Positions 21,632 through 32,160 of a stretch of DNA of 64,000 nt are shown here, piece by piece. A program made the translations under genes and the position numbers. Source of the DNA: Cyanidiococcus yangmingshanensis (lineage: Eukaryota; Rhodophyta; Bangiophyceae; Cyanidiales; Cyanidiaceae). The stretch lies in the NCBI GenBank assembly GCA_013995675.1, contig VWRR01000004.1, positions 186,001 through 250,000 on the forward strand, written 5' to 3'. Position 1 is the first letter of the stretch. Every line of letters starts with the position of its first letter. The notes under the pieces are model-generated. The model saw only the letters and a list, made by a program, of their open reading frames with translations. It did not search any database and was not told the origin of the DNA.

Positions 21632-23862
21632 ATGGCCACCATAGCGCCTCCGTCTCGTTTCGGAACCAGGTTGTTCGTCGATTACAACCAGTTAGCAATC
21701 GAAGAAAACAAGTGGGTGCGAAACATCCCGTCCGCTGCCACGGAACGGAAGTTGTCGTCGCAGGTAGCGGTCTTGAGCCTCGAGTCGGGTCCGAGTCAAA
21801 CCCTGCTCGGTCAGCGAGGATGCGAAGCAACAAGTTCGAGTGCAACGTTACTCCCATGCGCACTAGAGCAACAAAAATCGGCTATCGGGTTTCTAGGACA
21901 CTGACTTGTCAAGTGCTGTGTCGTTACGAGTCATCCTGATTGAGTCGCCGAACGTGTTTCGGGGAAAAGCGCTACAAACGAAGCGTGCTCGGCTGGCTGC
22001 TCTCGAGAAGCAGTTCGCGTCCGTATGGAATCGAGCACAAGATCAATTTAGGCCGAAAACAATCAAATATTTCTCGGCTGCGTTGGTCCTCGAACATGAT
22101 ACCGCCGACGCGTATCCAGCGTTGCGGCCGTGTCTCGGACCATCTGCAAATCAACAAGCTGCTCTTTTGGTTGGGCCTCGAGCGGTCTCTCAACCACCTT
22201 GGGATACTGCGGAGCACCCTGTCCTGCTTCCGAGGCCAATACAGGTGTCGTCTGCAGTTGCCAGTTCCGAACAACTGCCGTCTGCAGAACAAGACGAGCA
22301 AGGAGCTGCCGAGTCTCTGACTCCTCCAGTGTCCGAACAACGTCATGGCGAAGGACGTTCATCCTCGCGTTGTACAGCACTTGCCTGCGTTGTGTAGCTC
22401 AGCGGTACGACAGAGTGCGGAAACCGGGACGATGGATTCCAAAATACCTCATTTGGGGTTGCAATCCATTCATTTTGTCGTCCGAATGCGACGAAAACGT
22501 TCATCGCCGCATTGAAGCAACCTCAGACCGCTGGAGCCTCTTTGTCATCGGCAATGCAACGGAACTGGGATCATGGAACCTGAATGTCGCTCGAAAGCTG
22601 GAGTTCTCTGCACAAGAGCGCGTTTTTCGTACGACGGTTCCGTTGTTTTCCACAGCAAGCGGCACACCAACAGGCCATCCGCTACGTCTATTTCTTCTTG
22701 GACGATCGCCTGAATGATCGCTGCGCAACCGGGATCTTTTTTGAAACAGCAGAGCGAGCGGCCTACCTCGCTCGTAATTCTGACCAGACTTCAGATGATT
22801 TGTTGCTGTCGCCGAACCCAGAAACTGGGCTGGACTCGCCACGCTCGCCAGCTGTTTACCCGCGACTGCACTCGCTCTTCTCTGCAGATGCCACGAAAGT
22901 AGTCCATGTTCACGATTGCATCTATGCGGTGCAGAGCCCCGGCGGCCGTGTTCGTTTCCGAGTACGTGTCGTAGAGCCGTCAAAAGAATCAACAACCGAG
23001 CGGATTGCGAGGAAACTTTACATCACGGGTGATGTGTATCAGTTGGGATTATGGACACAACCGGGTCCTTTTACCGCTGCAGCCGTCGCCCTCCGAGCCA
23101 AATATTTGGGAACTGAGCATTGCACGACCGCCGTGGGACAATGTCGAGTATATTTTCGCGGTGGACGCTGGAACCGGTGCTGGTATTCAATACGAGCGCG
23201 CGGTCACTCGCTTTAGGGAGCTCGTCGTCGATGACTCAAGCGAGGTTGACTGCTGTGCCACTTGGGAGGATGAGGTTTATCTGCCGAGTCGCGTGCCTAG
23301 CTGGGCCATCAAGGGCCTCTCCGCTCTCCCGGCAATCACGGTCGGTCCATTCATTCCCGCGGCTGAACTGGGAGCCGGTCTCACCGCTGTCGCTGGGATC
23401 ACGGGTCGATCCCTGGGTCTGGTTATCGTCTTTTTACCCCATGAGCGCTATCACTGCACGAGCCCAACTGAACGAGAACAGCTCCAGACAAATGCGTCAC
23501 GGCTGGGCGTTCACTTGCTCCCATTATCGTTGCAGAGCAATCGACTCTTGACAACAGTCGACTGGGTGCTCGCTCCAGAGGTTTTGATCTCGCCAGCGGA
23601 ACGCGAGGCATTGGTGAAGGCGATGGTTCTCGCAGAGGCCGTGCTGCGCCGTGGAAGCGCTGTTTACCTCACCAGTGCTGGTAGCTTTCGCGTTTTGGCG
23701 ACCTTCTTGGCAGCACTATGGCATCGAGTGACCTCTGTTGGTCAAGATGAATCAACGGAACGATTTCATGACTTATTGGACGGGGTACAGAGAGAGATGG
23801 GTCTTGTTGGCTTAGCGAGCTACTCCCTGTGGCGTTTTCTAGTGCGTGTCGCGCTTCGATGA
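21632..23862 (+). CDS. Laforin-like protein: two CBM20 domains plus a degenerate phosphatase domain
   Basis: Starts at ATG 21632 (MATIAPPSRFGTRLFVDYNQ) and is read through five +1 steps near 21893, 22337, 22510, 22645 and 23067, each consistent with one extra G or C. Predicted length is about 740 aa. After an N-terminal region of ~250 residues comes one CBM20 (IHFVVRM..., LFVIGNATELGSWNLN, YVYFFLDDRLND) and a second (KLYITGDVYQLGLWTQP, IWELSIARPPWDNVEYIFAV). A C-terminal domain resembles dual-specificity phosphatases: AITVGPFIPAAELGAGL..., HLLPLSLQSN, then VLRRGSAVYLTSAGSFRVLA. The P-loop HCxxGxxR is LTSAGSFR (23668-23691), so the catalytic Cys is Thr. It is expected to bind cytosolic floridean starch without cleaving phosphate. 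Red algal laforin is the nearest known relative by layout. Confidence 0.68.
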
Positions 23863-24362
23863 CTCGTCTCTGGTCCGGAAGATTCATTTTGCGCAATCCG
23901 CTATGACTCAATGGTTCTAGAACGGTCGATCTCTTGCGTTGTATGGCAACGTAAGCGCACGATCGCGTGGCGTTGACTCCCATGTGACCATGTGGTTGTT
24001 CGTGAACATTCTGAGAACGTTGAGCGGCAATCCGTGACTTTTGTCGTTCAGAAATGCGATTCGAGTTCTTGATACTTGGTTGTTTTCACCTGATCTTGGA
24101 ACAGGAAGCGGCTCAAGATTGTTATAGATTTACTGCTTGTACAAGTCACGCCTCCTGAGTAAGATTTTCGTGCCTCGCGCAATCGTGGGCGTTGCGAACC
24201 TCGGGAGCCTGCCTTGGTGCCACAAGGACGGACCAGCGGGATGATAGCATTGGCATGGCGATAAAAAGTGCCCCGCACGAATCATGGTAGGGTAGCACCT
24301 GGATGAGGAGCGAGCTTGGTCGTTTTGCGTCAGGAAGACGATACGTTCTTCCAGAGTGCTGA
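23863..24362. other. Intergenic, nothing recognised
   Basis: No convincing protein, RNA gene or repeat on either strand. Confidence 0.5.
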
Positions 24363-24756
24363 ATGAGCACTCATCTCGCTGTGGAGCAGACGCCGAAACG
24401 GTACTCTTTGGGGTACAGGACGCGTCCCGTCGAGCTAGACCCAGTGATGAGCTCGAACCCTCTTGAACACGAAGAGACTCGACATCATACGTTGTACAAA
24501 GTCGTGGTTTTTGGCTGCTTGAGAAAGTCAGGCTTCGTATCTGCAGCTGGAGCTAGGTTATTTGGCTCGTGGGTTTCGTTCCCGCGAGCTCGGTGCCTTG
24601 TTGCCAGAGCGTGTGGAGTCACTTGAAGCGGTCCTGGCTTCATCGCAGCAGCGAGACTGTTATTCCCCAAAATTCAGGTTCGAGCACCCATCTAGCAGTT
24701 CAATGCAATCGTGCTACGTGGCGAAAAATTTCTTTACAACGCTCACGAATCGATAG
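24363..24756 (+). CDS. Possible small unknown protein (~130 aa), one +1 shift
   Basis: ATG at 24363 (MSTHLAVEQTPKRYSLGYRT) leads to LYKVVVFGCLRKSGFVSAAG. Removing one G near 24557 continues it as SYLARGFRSRELGALLPERV, ESLEAVLASSQQRDCYSPKF and a C-terminus KNFFTTLTNR, stopping at 24756. The second half is clearly more protein-like than its alternatives in other frames. Family unknown; no membrane segment or clear targeting signal. Confidence 0.38.
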
Positions 24757-25134
24757 AGCCAATAATTTGATTTACGTCAATGTCATCAATGCTGTCCGGC
24801 TCTTTCCAGGACGATGTTCGGTCGGTGCTAATGTGCGCTGGCTGCATCTCGTGCAAACTTCGCAACCCATGGTACAACAGTGCGGCTCAATAGGCCGCGC
24901 TGCACCAAGATGTATCGGATTCACCGTCCACAACGTTGTCTCGTTGAGCCCAAGCGCCGGTCTAACGTAGCTGACGCATGCCTTTTGCGGCTTTCAATGG
25001 TGCGACAGAGTCCTCGCAGATAGTTTACAAGCGGTGTACACGGAACCATAGCTCGTCTATCCGTTCCTTCGGAGTCTTTCTTTCATGCGCGTCGTCGACA
25101 GACCGGAGGTCGTCGCAGGCGTTGTCATCGTCTC
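24757..25134. other. Short convergent intergenic region
   Basis: Lies between the small plus-strand gene and the 3' end of the MPV17-like gene. Nothing recognised. Confidence 0.5.
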
Positions 25135-25983
25135 CTACGTTGCCTTGGTCGCGGTTTCTTCGCTTTTCTGCAAGTTCGCTGCCGCCACGAGGCTCAGAAA
25201 CGTATTCCAACCGACACCAACGAGGTTCGCAAAGAGTACTTGAAGTTCATTTCGAATAAACATAAAGTTGATGAGTTGCGCTGCCGGCCATATCGTCCAG
25301 TTCGCCAGGAGCGTAGGACCTGTCGTCTGCCCCGCAGTGTACAGAGCGCGCTGCAACGTGTCGTTACTTTTATCGCCAGCGACAAACTTCCGCCCGCCAT
25401 ACTCGAGATAGAAAAGCGTCACTGGTATGATTGCTGGCGCCATGAACAGTTGATCGCAGGCGACGCGCTTGCTCACTGCACTCAAGCCTGTTTGCGGAAA
25501 ACGCCTGCTGAGCCAAAGATACCAATAGTGGGAGACTGGCGCACTCACTATACCCATAAACGACGCAAACAAGATCAGTCTTTTCCAGTTGAAATGAGTC
25601 TTAATCGACTGGTTCGCTCGAGGTGGCTGCGGCGCCCTCGCTTGCGCTTCGATGAGTTGAGCGAGCGTGTCGCCTGCAGCGCCCACGGCGGCTGCTGTCA
25701 GCGACTTGGTCGCCACTGGGCGCTGCTGCAAACTGTTCAGGTATCGATGATAGGTTCCCCAGAACGTTTGAGCCGCACGCGCACCCCCAGCTGTCATGCC
25801 GGAATACTGCACACCAAAACCGAACACCGCTTTCTCATCTGGCCGTGGCGAACACTGGCCTGCTCGGCCAGTGGCAGCGCCAGCGCGTCTTTGTTGCGCA
25901 CCGAACGACGACGAGCGGTCATTTATTGGATTCAACGGACAAGAGGCGCTCCTTTCCAAAGATATGTCCTCCGCTCTGATCAT
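25135..25983 (-). CDS. MPV17/PMP22 family membrane protein
   Basis: An intact frame with a first ATG at 25983 (282 aa); an inner ATG (MTAGGARAAQTFWGTYHRYL) may also serve. Family marks: TYHRYLNSLQQRPVATKSLT, GAAGDTLAQLIE, RLILFASFMGIVSAPVSHYW, ACDQLFMAPAIIPVTLFYLE, then LLANWTIWPAAQLINFMFI and LVGVGWNTFLSLVAAANL. The WxxWPxxQxxNF and WNxFLS motifs are diagnostic. Members are four-helix proteins of the inner mitochondrial or peroxisomal membrane and are thought to form or regulate channels. The long Ser/Arg/Gln-rich N-terminal extension could target the protein to an organelle, but which one is not decided. Confidence 0.88.
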   Translation of the reverse strand: MIRAEDISLERSASCPLNPINDRSSSFGAQQRRAGAATGRAGQCSPRPDEKAVFGFGVQYSGMTAGGARAAQTFWGTYHRYLNSLQQRPVATKSLTAAAVGAAGDTLAQLIEAQARAPQPPRANQSIKTHFNWKRLILFASFMGIVSAPVSHYWYLWLSRRFPQTGLSAVSKRVACDQLFMAPAIIPVTLFYLEYGGRKFVAGDKSNDTLQRALYTAGQTTGPTLLANWTIWPAAQLINFMFIRNELQVLFANLVGVGWNTFLSLVAAANLQKSEETATKAT

Positions 25984-27077
25984 GTAGACGACGCTACCAC
26001 CAAAGCTCTGCGGTGCAACACTCACTCGGCGCGGTGGAGCGATGCATTCAGTGCTACATGATGAGCGAAGATTCGTTCAAGTTCAGCCGATTACGAGCGT
26101 TCCTTGTTTCGCCTGGACCTGGCTGATGAGTGCAGACTGCTTGACACATCCGTTTCCCTAGTATGCATCGGTATTCGGGGGCGTATCGATGTGCATGCCA
26201 ACTCGCCTCGATAACCGGATAAGCGAGAGAAAGACCAAGCCGATCGTCCCGATGTAGTGCGCTCGATGAGCGCCTGAAAACGGCGTTCCGATCGACACGG
26301 ATCGACGAGGGCGCGCGGGCACGTGTCTGAAGTTCGAATACCCGGATTGCCGGCCCAGGCTCGTCTCTGCTGGATACGGGAAAGGTGTCGGACCAGAGGC
26401 ATAGCGGCTGTGGCAGCAAGGAGCGCACCAAATGTCAGGCACTAGCAGCAACGTCGTTCTAGGAGACGATTCAATACTGTCATAGGGACGCCGTTGATCT
26501 GCTGGCTGATCACGAATCCCCCGAGGCAGATCTGTATACGGCTACGAGCATCGCTTGCTTAATCGCGGAATCAGCCCCATTCCCCTATTTCATGAATGAA
26601 CTGGTGCCTGATCGAGTATCAGCAGCCGATTGTATGCCGTGCATGCCCACTGCGTCGGGTCTAGCGTTCCAACGATCCGTTTGTCCAACGCACAGCCTCG
26701 TGCATGCGCTGGTCGCTTCCGGTCTAGCACGCCGGCGGGAATCCGACAGAATCGGAGGCGCGACTGGCGGCGGATCCCGATCTGGTACAGATCCATCGAT
26801 GTACACGGGCCAGAACGAGGATCCACCATGGAGCTCATCTTTCTGGACAATCTAATTCTTTTATGGACATTCGGTTGATCTCGCGGCGTTACGCGCGCTC
26901 GCCCCTGAAGCGGCCGGAGGTGCGTGCGCGCGGCGTCGCGACAAGGCGTTGCGTGCCCTCGTATCGGCGCGGAGGTCGCTCGTCGGTCAGTGCGGTGTGG
27001 TGCGCGTACGCTTCATACCTGTTTGATTGCGCTCTCGCGGACGGGTCGACACGCTCGCAAATAACGCCGAAAGAGTC
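25984..27077. other. ~1.1 kb divergent intergenic region
   Basis: Lies between the MPV17-like gene and apcC, transcribed apart, so both promoters should be here. Open frames on both strands are short and Arg-rich, with no recognisable content. Confidence 0.45.
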
Positions 27078-27461
27078 ATGTTCGTTCAGACAAGTTTTTT
27101 GGGGACTAGCCTTAAGACATGTTCAAAGTGTGCAGCAGGAGGTGCGCGTTTGCCGAGTAGCGTTCAGAGCTTGCTCATGACTGGGTACGACATGGACGGG
27201 AGCGGCTCGGGAAACCTCAATCCTCGGCGGATCAAGTCGTCAGGTGTATCAAACGATCGCCGCATGTTCAAAGTGACTTTTGTGCTACCTAGCGAGTCAC
27301 GTGTCTACAGTGGGCGTGAGCTTCAGAACGTGGCAACGACCAAGATGGTGCCCTTCACGTCCTGGTATCGTGAACAGCAGCGTATCATGAAGATGGGTGG
27401 CCGGATCACCAAAGTTGAACTGGCCAGTGGCACTCCTCAGCGTAACGTTGGCAATACTTGA
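27078..27461 (+). CDS. apcC: ApcC, allophycocyanin-associated phycobilisome core linker (nuclear, with transit peptide)
   Basis: Residues 61-127 of the 127-aa frame match the small CpcD/ApcC linker domain: RMFKVTFVLPSESRVYSGRE, then LQNVATTKMVPFTSWYREQQ, RIMKMGGRITKVELASGTP. The 'TK.VP...W.REQQRI.KMGG.I.KVE.A' pattern is characteristic of ApcC. The N-terminal 60 residues (MFVQTSFLGTSLKTCSKCAA and on) are Ser/Thr/Cys-rich and fit a plastid transit peptide with the red-algal early Phe. The start at 27078 gives that extension; other in-frame ATGs are possible. The product caps allophycocyanin rods in the phycobilisome core on the thylakoid. It is encoded in the nucleus in Cyanidioschyzon, which supports the organism assignment. 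Confidence 0.88.
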   Translation: MFVQTSFLGTSLKTCSKCAAGGARLPSSVQSLLMTGYDMDGSGSGNLNPRRIKSSGVSNDRRMFKVTFVLPSESRVYSGRELQNVATTKMVPFTSWYREQQRIMKMGGRITKVELASGTPQRNVGNT

Positions 27462-28447
27462 GCGCAGTTCGAGGTCCTTGTTTTCCCCGGAGGTCTTCGC
27501 TTCCGTGTAGGGTGCGGTGGGTTTGCAGTTATGCCGTTGCGCACGACGCTCCGTGTTGGTTTCTGGGTTTGTTTTTCTTTCGGCGTCGGGAGGGTTGGCT
27601 CGTCTAGCGTCACCGGCCAGCCTGGAAGACGCCTTAACCATAGACGATGGCGCTCAGGAAGCCGCCGATAGAATGGTCGATGGCTTGCGAGCTCGTACGA
27701 TGACGGAGACCTAGCGCGCAGCTGAGCTCGCCACATAACCGCGCCCATTCGTTGATACAAGCGTAGAATGATGGCGAACAGAACCGAATAAGAAGAACTT
27801 GAGGGCGTAACGGAACTAGTCATAAACAGGTACAGACCATTTCCTAGAGATACCGCCCAATCCTGCCTCGTAAAGTGTCTAGCCTTCCAACAACCGCATC
27901 CGTGTGCGTATGCACTCGCCTCCCGACGATGCGTGTCGCTCGAGCTGCGCGGGCCAGCCTCTGGCCCTTCATATCGCTTCGATTGAACCAGCCGCTGCAG
28001 CAATGCAGTCTCGCTACTTTACGAGGCATACTCGAGCATTCCACATCCGAGATGCTATGCTTCCGGCCTCTGTAGCGTAGCTGGTGCTCGCTTCCATCAC
28101 GAAATGTCTCCAGAGCCAACGGTACTGCAAGCATCGATGACAGGAACGTGGCCGTGGGACTGAGCGTCACCCTCGCACCGACGCAAACCGCATCCGATCA
28201 AATCGATCACGCATCGGCGCGCTTCGCTGTCCCACACGCTCAATCAACTGTTTCCGTCGTTCTACCGAGACAGCGCTCTTCCTCGGCGTCTGTGTTTTCT
28301 CTCAACGGTCACGCGTGCAGCCATTTTGAAGTAGGTTTGCTGGACTGCGAGCAAGCGAAGAGGAGGACTGATTTTAGAAAGATCAACCGTTGGAGCTGCC
28401 TTGGGCAAACGACCAGTCTCTGTACAGTAGACGTAACGACTGCCCGA
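27462..28447. other. ~1 kb intergenic, nothing firm
   Basis: Minus-strand frames in 27437-28170 include a hydrophobic stretch (YSVLFAIILRLYQRMG), but the surrounding sequence is Arg/Pro/Ser-rich and no family fits. Treated as non-coding. Confidence 0.4.
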
Positions 28448-28942
28448 ATGTCGTATCAATACAGTGGTTATCCGAACCCTACGTACGCTTCAGTGGCGTC
28501 AGGTCAGGCTTCCGGCGTTGTGGCTGCTCCAATGCCGCAACAATCGTACCCGATTGAGAGAGTGGAACCGTACACCGTTAGTGTTGCAGATGACACGCTG
28601 AACAAAGGGGTCAACTCAAGTACGTTGGATGCTCGCGCCGATAGCAAGCCCAACGCGCCAACGGCTGGCGCCTATTATTACTATGGGGCGCAAGCTCCAT
28701 ACCAGCCACCTCCGCCTGTTTATCAGCCAGCTGGAGTATTCCCGAACACGGCACCAGGCTATGATCCGCAGGCGGCTCGGTATCAATATGTTGGGCAGGG
28801 AGAACCAGCACAGTCGGCACCTCAGAATGCCCAATCGAATCTATCTCGGGGTATTTGTGCTGCCTGCGTCAGAGGCATGGGCTTGGGCATAGGCCTGGGG
28901 ATCGGTGAAGGCTGTGTGTTCGGGCTTTGCAACCTCTGCTGA
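28448..28942 (+). CDS. Tyr/Pro/Gln-rich small protein with Gly/Cys C-terminus
   Basis: Start at 28448 (MSYQYSGYPNPTYASVASGQ); the upstream in-frame stretch has UTR-like composition. The 164-residue protein is low-complexity: Pro/Tyr/Gln/Ala-rich segments (YYYYGAQAPYQPPPPVYQPA) followed by a short hydrophobic Gly- and Cys-rich end (GICAACVRGMGLGIGLGIGE, finishing CVFGLCNLC). The composition resembles the Pro/Tyr/Gly-rich tails of membrane-associated proteins, and the terminal Cys cluster could be lipidated or bind metal. No homologous family is recognised. The composition makes a chance frame unlikely. Confidence 0.6.
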   Translation: MSYQYSGYPNPTYASVASGQASGVVAAPMPQQSYPIERVEPYTVSVADDTLNKGVNSSTLDARADSKPNAPTAGAYYYYGAQAPYQPPPPVYQPAGVFPNTAPGYDPQAARYQYVGQGEPAQSAPQNAQSNLSRGICAACVRGMGLGIGLGIGEGCVFGLCNLC

Positions 28943-29292
28943 GCACAGCTGGATGTATTGGCGTGCGCCCATGAGAATCACTGGTCACGCATGGCCGACC
29001 CGTTCGAGAACCGTCAGCGATCTCGCGTGTGATGCTGGCCGGATGACGCTTCATCACTGGTCGAGATCGTTGCCTGTTCGACCATGGCCGGTTCCATGGC
29101 CTGGCGCTCCCGATGAGAGACTCTTGATAACTTTACATCTCGTACAATCGATAACCCCTTGCAGTGAAGCCATGTCGGTGCCCGTGGCTGCTTCCCTGGG
29201 TGGCGTTTCTTCGCCGCCATCCTTGACTGAGCGTCGAGCGTAGGACCATCGGTCAGTCGAGTCGATTCAGCAATCGGCTCATATCGTTCAAG
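28943..29292. other. Short convergent intergenic region
   Basis: Between the Tyr/Pro-rich gene and the 3' end of the minus-strand SDR. Nothing recognised. Confidence 0.5.
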
Positions 29293-30289
29293 TCACGCCA
29301 AGTAGGCGCGAACCATATTCTCACTCTCCTCCCATAAACGGTCTGCTGCGAACGTGTCTCCTTCAACGACTGCCCTGCTGGGCCGACCGTCTCGATAATA
29401 CAGAGGTGGTTTCTTTTGCGTCACTGTTGAGGCTGTGTCCGCCAATGCCGCCAGTACCGCTCGTGCGCCCTCCGCCGGGGACCGAAAGACGTGCTTGAGG
29501 ACTTTACGCAGCCGATTTTGCGTCGCTGGCGTCGCCGAGTGCCGCATGAGCTCCGTCAAGACCGCTCCAGGATTCACTGCGATGGTGCGGATGGATGGAT
29601 AGTGTCGATTACACGCGGCTGCGAAGAGCGTATTCGCCATCTTGGAGTCGGCGTAGGCCGCCATGCCATCGTACTTATCGCGCCCGCGTCGATCCCAATT
29701 CACGTCATCAACAGCATCTGTTGCGCCCATGATATAGAAACCCGAGCCGACCACGATCATCGCCTTGCGCACTTTCGCAACGAGTCGCCTAGTGAACAAG
29801 TAATGTCCGAGGTGGTTCACCGCAAAGTGCATCTCGTAACCATCAGAAGAAAGTTCCAGACTGGGAATATTCATAACGCCAGCGTTCAATATAAGGTAAT
29901 CAATATGCGCTGTCTGGGCATTGACCGGCATCTGCAGCTGCCCGCACCGACGCGAGCGACGACAGTTCGAGCTGAATAGGGTTCAACGCTCCGCGCCCGC
30001 CATGTTTCCGAATACGCTCTACAGTCTCTACACACTTCTTCTTAGTGCGACAGCACACGAAAATCGTTGCACCCGCCTGAGAAAGCGCCAACGCTATCTC
30101 GTATCCGATGCCAGTGTTACAGCCAGTCACCACAGCCACGGTGCGGCTGTCGACAAGCGGTCGCACAATCTCCAGCGCTGGCTGTTTGGGAATAGTAAAC
30201 TTTCCAAAAACATCAAAGCTCATATAAATGAACCCAATTGGACGCCAAACCAAAGCATAGATCGCCCGTTTCAGAAGCGTGAGACTCAT
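29293..30289 (-). CDS. Retinol-dehydrogenase-like short-chain dehydrogenase/reductase
   Basis: ATG at 30289 (MSLTLLKRAIYALVWRPIGF) gives a hydrophobic N-terminal anchor. It is followed by the classical SDR elements: VAVVTGCNTGIGYEIALALS (TGxxxGIG), CCRTKKKC, LELSSLASVR, then DYLILNAGVM (NAG), FAVNHLGHYLFTRRLV, IVVGSGFYIMG, and the active-site Tyr/Lys in AYADSKMANTLFAA, then VNPGAV. This is the RDH11-14/WWOX-like group, which also includes plant chloroplast members. The frame changes once near 29946, where GGG read as GG gives SVRQLQMPVNAQTAHIDYLI. Substrate unknown; likely membrane-bound and NADP(H)-linked. Confidence 0.82.
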
Positions 30290-31439
30290 GAAGCGCACAC
30301 GCACGTCCCTGAAACCAAAACATGATTCGATTCGTAATCGATCCGGCCTATCTGGGCTGGCTGAACGGAAGGGCGTCACGATCCTGCACGTGACAGACAG
30401 ACACTGGCGCGCGTGACCGCTTCGATGGCGTCGCGCATGCAGCGGCCACAGAATCAATGCGCGCAGCGCCATCGGATCCATGCGCCGCGGATCGGGAACG
30501 TCTCCCAGGCCGGCGGGATTGCAGTCGCCATGGCATCGCTGCCGGGAGACGTCGGTGATCATCTGCGTGCAAAACCATGAGTACATGCCTGCAGCTGTAG
30601 ATCTGGGTATGACAGGGTTCGTCCAATGGCGTACCAGCAGTCCAACGGCTGTTTCGGGTGTGGAATTGGGGATTCTCTCGACTGAGACAGTGCTTCGCAC
30701 GATATCGACGGCGCGATACGCGAGAACGATGAACGTAGCATGTTTGGGATTCCGCCGGGCGCAGCACAGTCGTCGCTGCCGAGACGGTGACACTCGCTCA
30801 GAGGCATCCCTGTTCCAGCACTCCTCGGTGGTCTCTGGGCGTCTCTGGGCGTTCTCGGATGGACCGGTTCTTCGTCCTACACTGGGCCAGACATTCCAAT
30901 TGACCTGAATCGATTTCGTCTGAATTCCGTTTTTGCAGAGGACTCGAGCATGCTGTTGCGGAGACACGGCTCGAGCGCATCTCCTATGATCTCCAAAGAC
31001 ATCCTCTGGGTTAGATGGCGAAAGCAACACAGCGCAGTGTGACGCTGGCCGGGCGTTCGCTCACCCCAATAGAGCGATTGTGCCGGGCCTGTCCCATGAC
31101 GGCATGGCGACACGGTGTGAATCGGCGTGCGCGTCCGGTACTACGTATCAGGATTGAGGGGTTTAAAACATACTTGTCCCACGCGACGTCTGTCGGATGT
31201 GGCCGACACCGAGGCTCCTCCATAGGTAACTGAGAGTGCGTTGGGTAGGAACAACACATTTCCTGGAGCGAACCAGGCGCGTTGCCTTGACCATTCGATC
31301 CGCGTTGCCGGAGATTTTATCAAGCCTGCACCAGATTAGATGCATCTCTGAATCGAGGCTAACTCTGAACGATCCATGAACAAGTCTCGACTTGCTGGAT
31401 GCCGAATGCCCTTCGGTAACGACGAGCGCTGTGCCCAGG
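30290..31439. other. ~1.15 kb intergenic, nothing recognised
   Basis: The frame upstream of the SDR start stays open for several hundred bases but is Arg/Ser/Pro-rich with no conserved content. Other frames are also uninformative. Confidence 0.45.
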
Positions 31440-32160
31440 TCAATGCGGGTGCCTCACTGGTTGCTCTGCAAAGGATTCGGCGCACAGTCCAAGTACCTTC
31501 TGTCCTAGGACGTCATGCAATTTCAAGATCGCTTGCGCGTGCCCCTGGCAAGGCCGGAGATCACTGCGGCGAAACCCTGCGATCCCCAATAAAATGTTAC
31601 CCGCTTTGAGAAATGGCTCTGGCACATCCCAGCCGGAAGTAATCAACCAGCCATCGGGTGTCTCGGGAGCCCGCATCGCGGTAAAGAACGACGTTCCTCT
31701 AGAGAAGGGAAGCCGCTTTCCTGAACGTTTGTCCTCGAGATGAAAGCGCACCGCACACCTACCCCGTTCTGGATCCTCGCAGACGTCGTCGATGACGAAT
31801 ATCAAGTATTGAGGCAAGACACGGGCGGCTTTGGTCAAGTGTTGATAGAGTGCCTCCCTGTTCTGCAGCGGCCTCGGATAGAGCGCATCCTCATAGTGGA
31901 CCTGAGGAGCGAAGATCGGAAGGATCGACTCGATCTGTCGTGAGTTCCACCGATCGAAGTACTTGAATACGACACTGGCCAAAGACTTGGATACTGAGCC
32001 TTCCTCAGCTTCGATGCCGGCAGTCAAGCGAGACCGATCGGCAAGCACCGCAAGCCTGTCGCGAGTGGCAGCACGCTGGCACCGACTCGAACGAGCTACT
32101 AGAAACTCGGTCTCGGAGTACCTTGAGAGGGACGTGCGTGACGAAAGCCGTTGGCACCAT
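31440..32160 (-). CDS. NTF2-like (SnoaL-type) domain protein with plastid-type presequence
   Basis: The domain reads SLASVVFKYFDRWNSRQIES, then ILPIFAPQVHYEDALYPRPL, REALYQHLTKAARVLPQYLI, CAVRFHLEDKRSGKRLPFSR and GTSFFTAM. This is a cone-shaped NTF2/SnoaL fold of about 120 residues. No ATG precedes it in that frame. An ATG at 32160 in the preceding frame gives MVPTAFVTHVPLKVLRDRVS, which looks like a plastid transit peptide with an early Phe. The two join if one G is removed near 32023 (SLDCRIEAEEGSVSKSL). Plastid NTF2-like proteins of unknown function are common in algae and plants. The C-terminal extension (GQKVLGLCAESFAEQ) is not family-specific. Confidence 0.66.

Noticed and set aside
22391-22466. 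tRNA-like sequence with a D-arm-like tagctcagcggtac and a B-box-like ggttgcaatcc
   Set aside because: No acceptor or T stems can be formed at the right spacing, and the stretch lies inside the coding frame of the laforin-like gene.
27437-28003. 188-codon minus-strand frame downstream of apcC
   Set aside because: Arg/Ser/Pro-rich with one hydrophobic patch; it overlaps the apcC end antisense and has no recognisable content.
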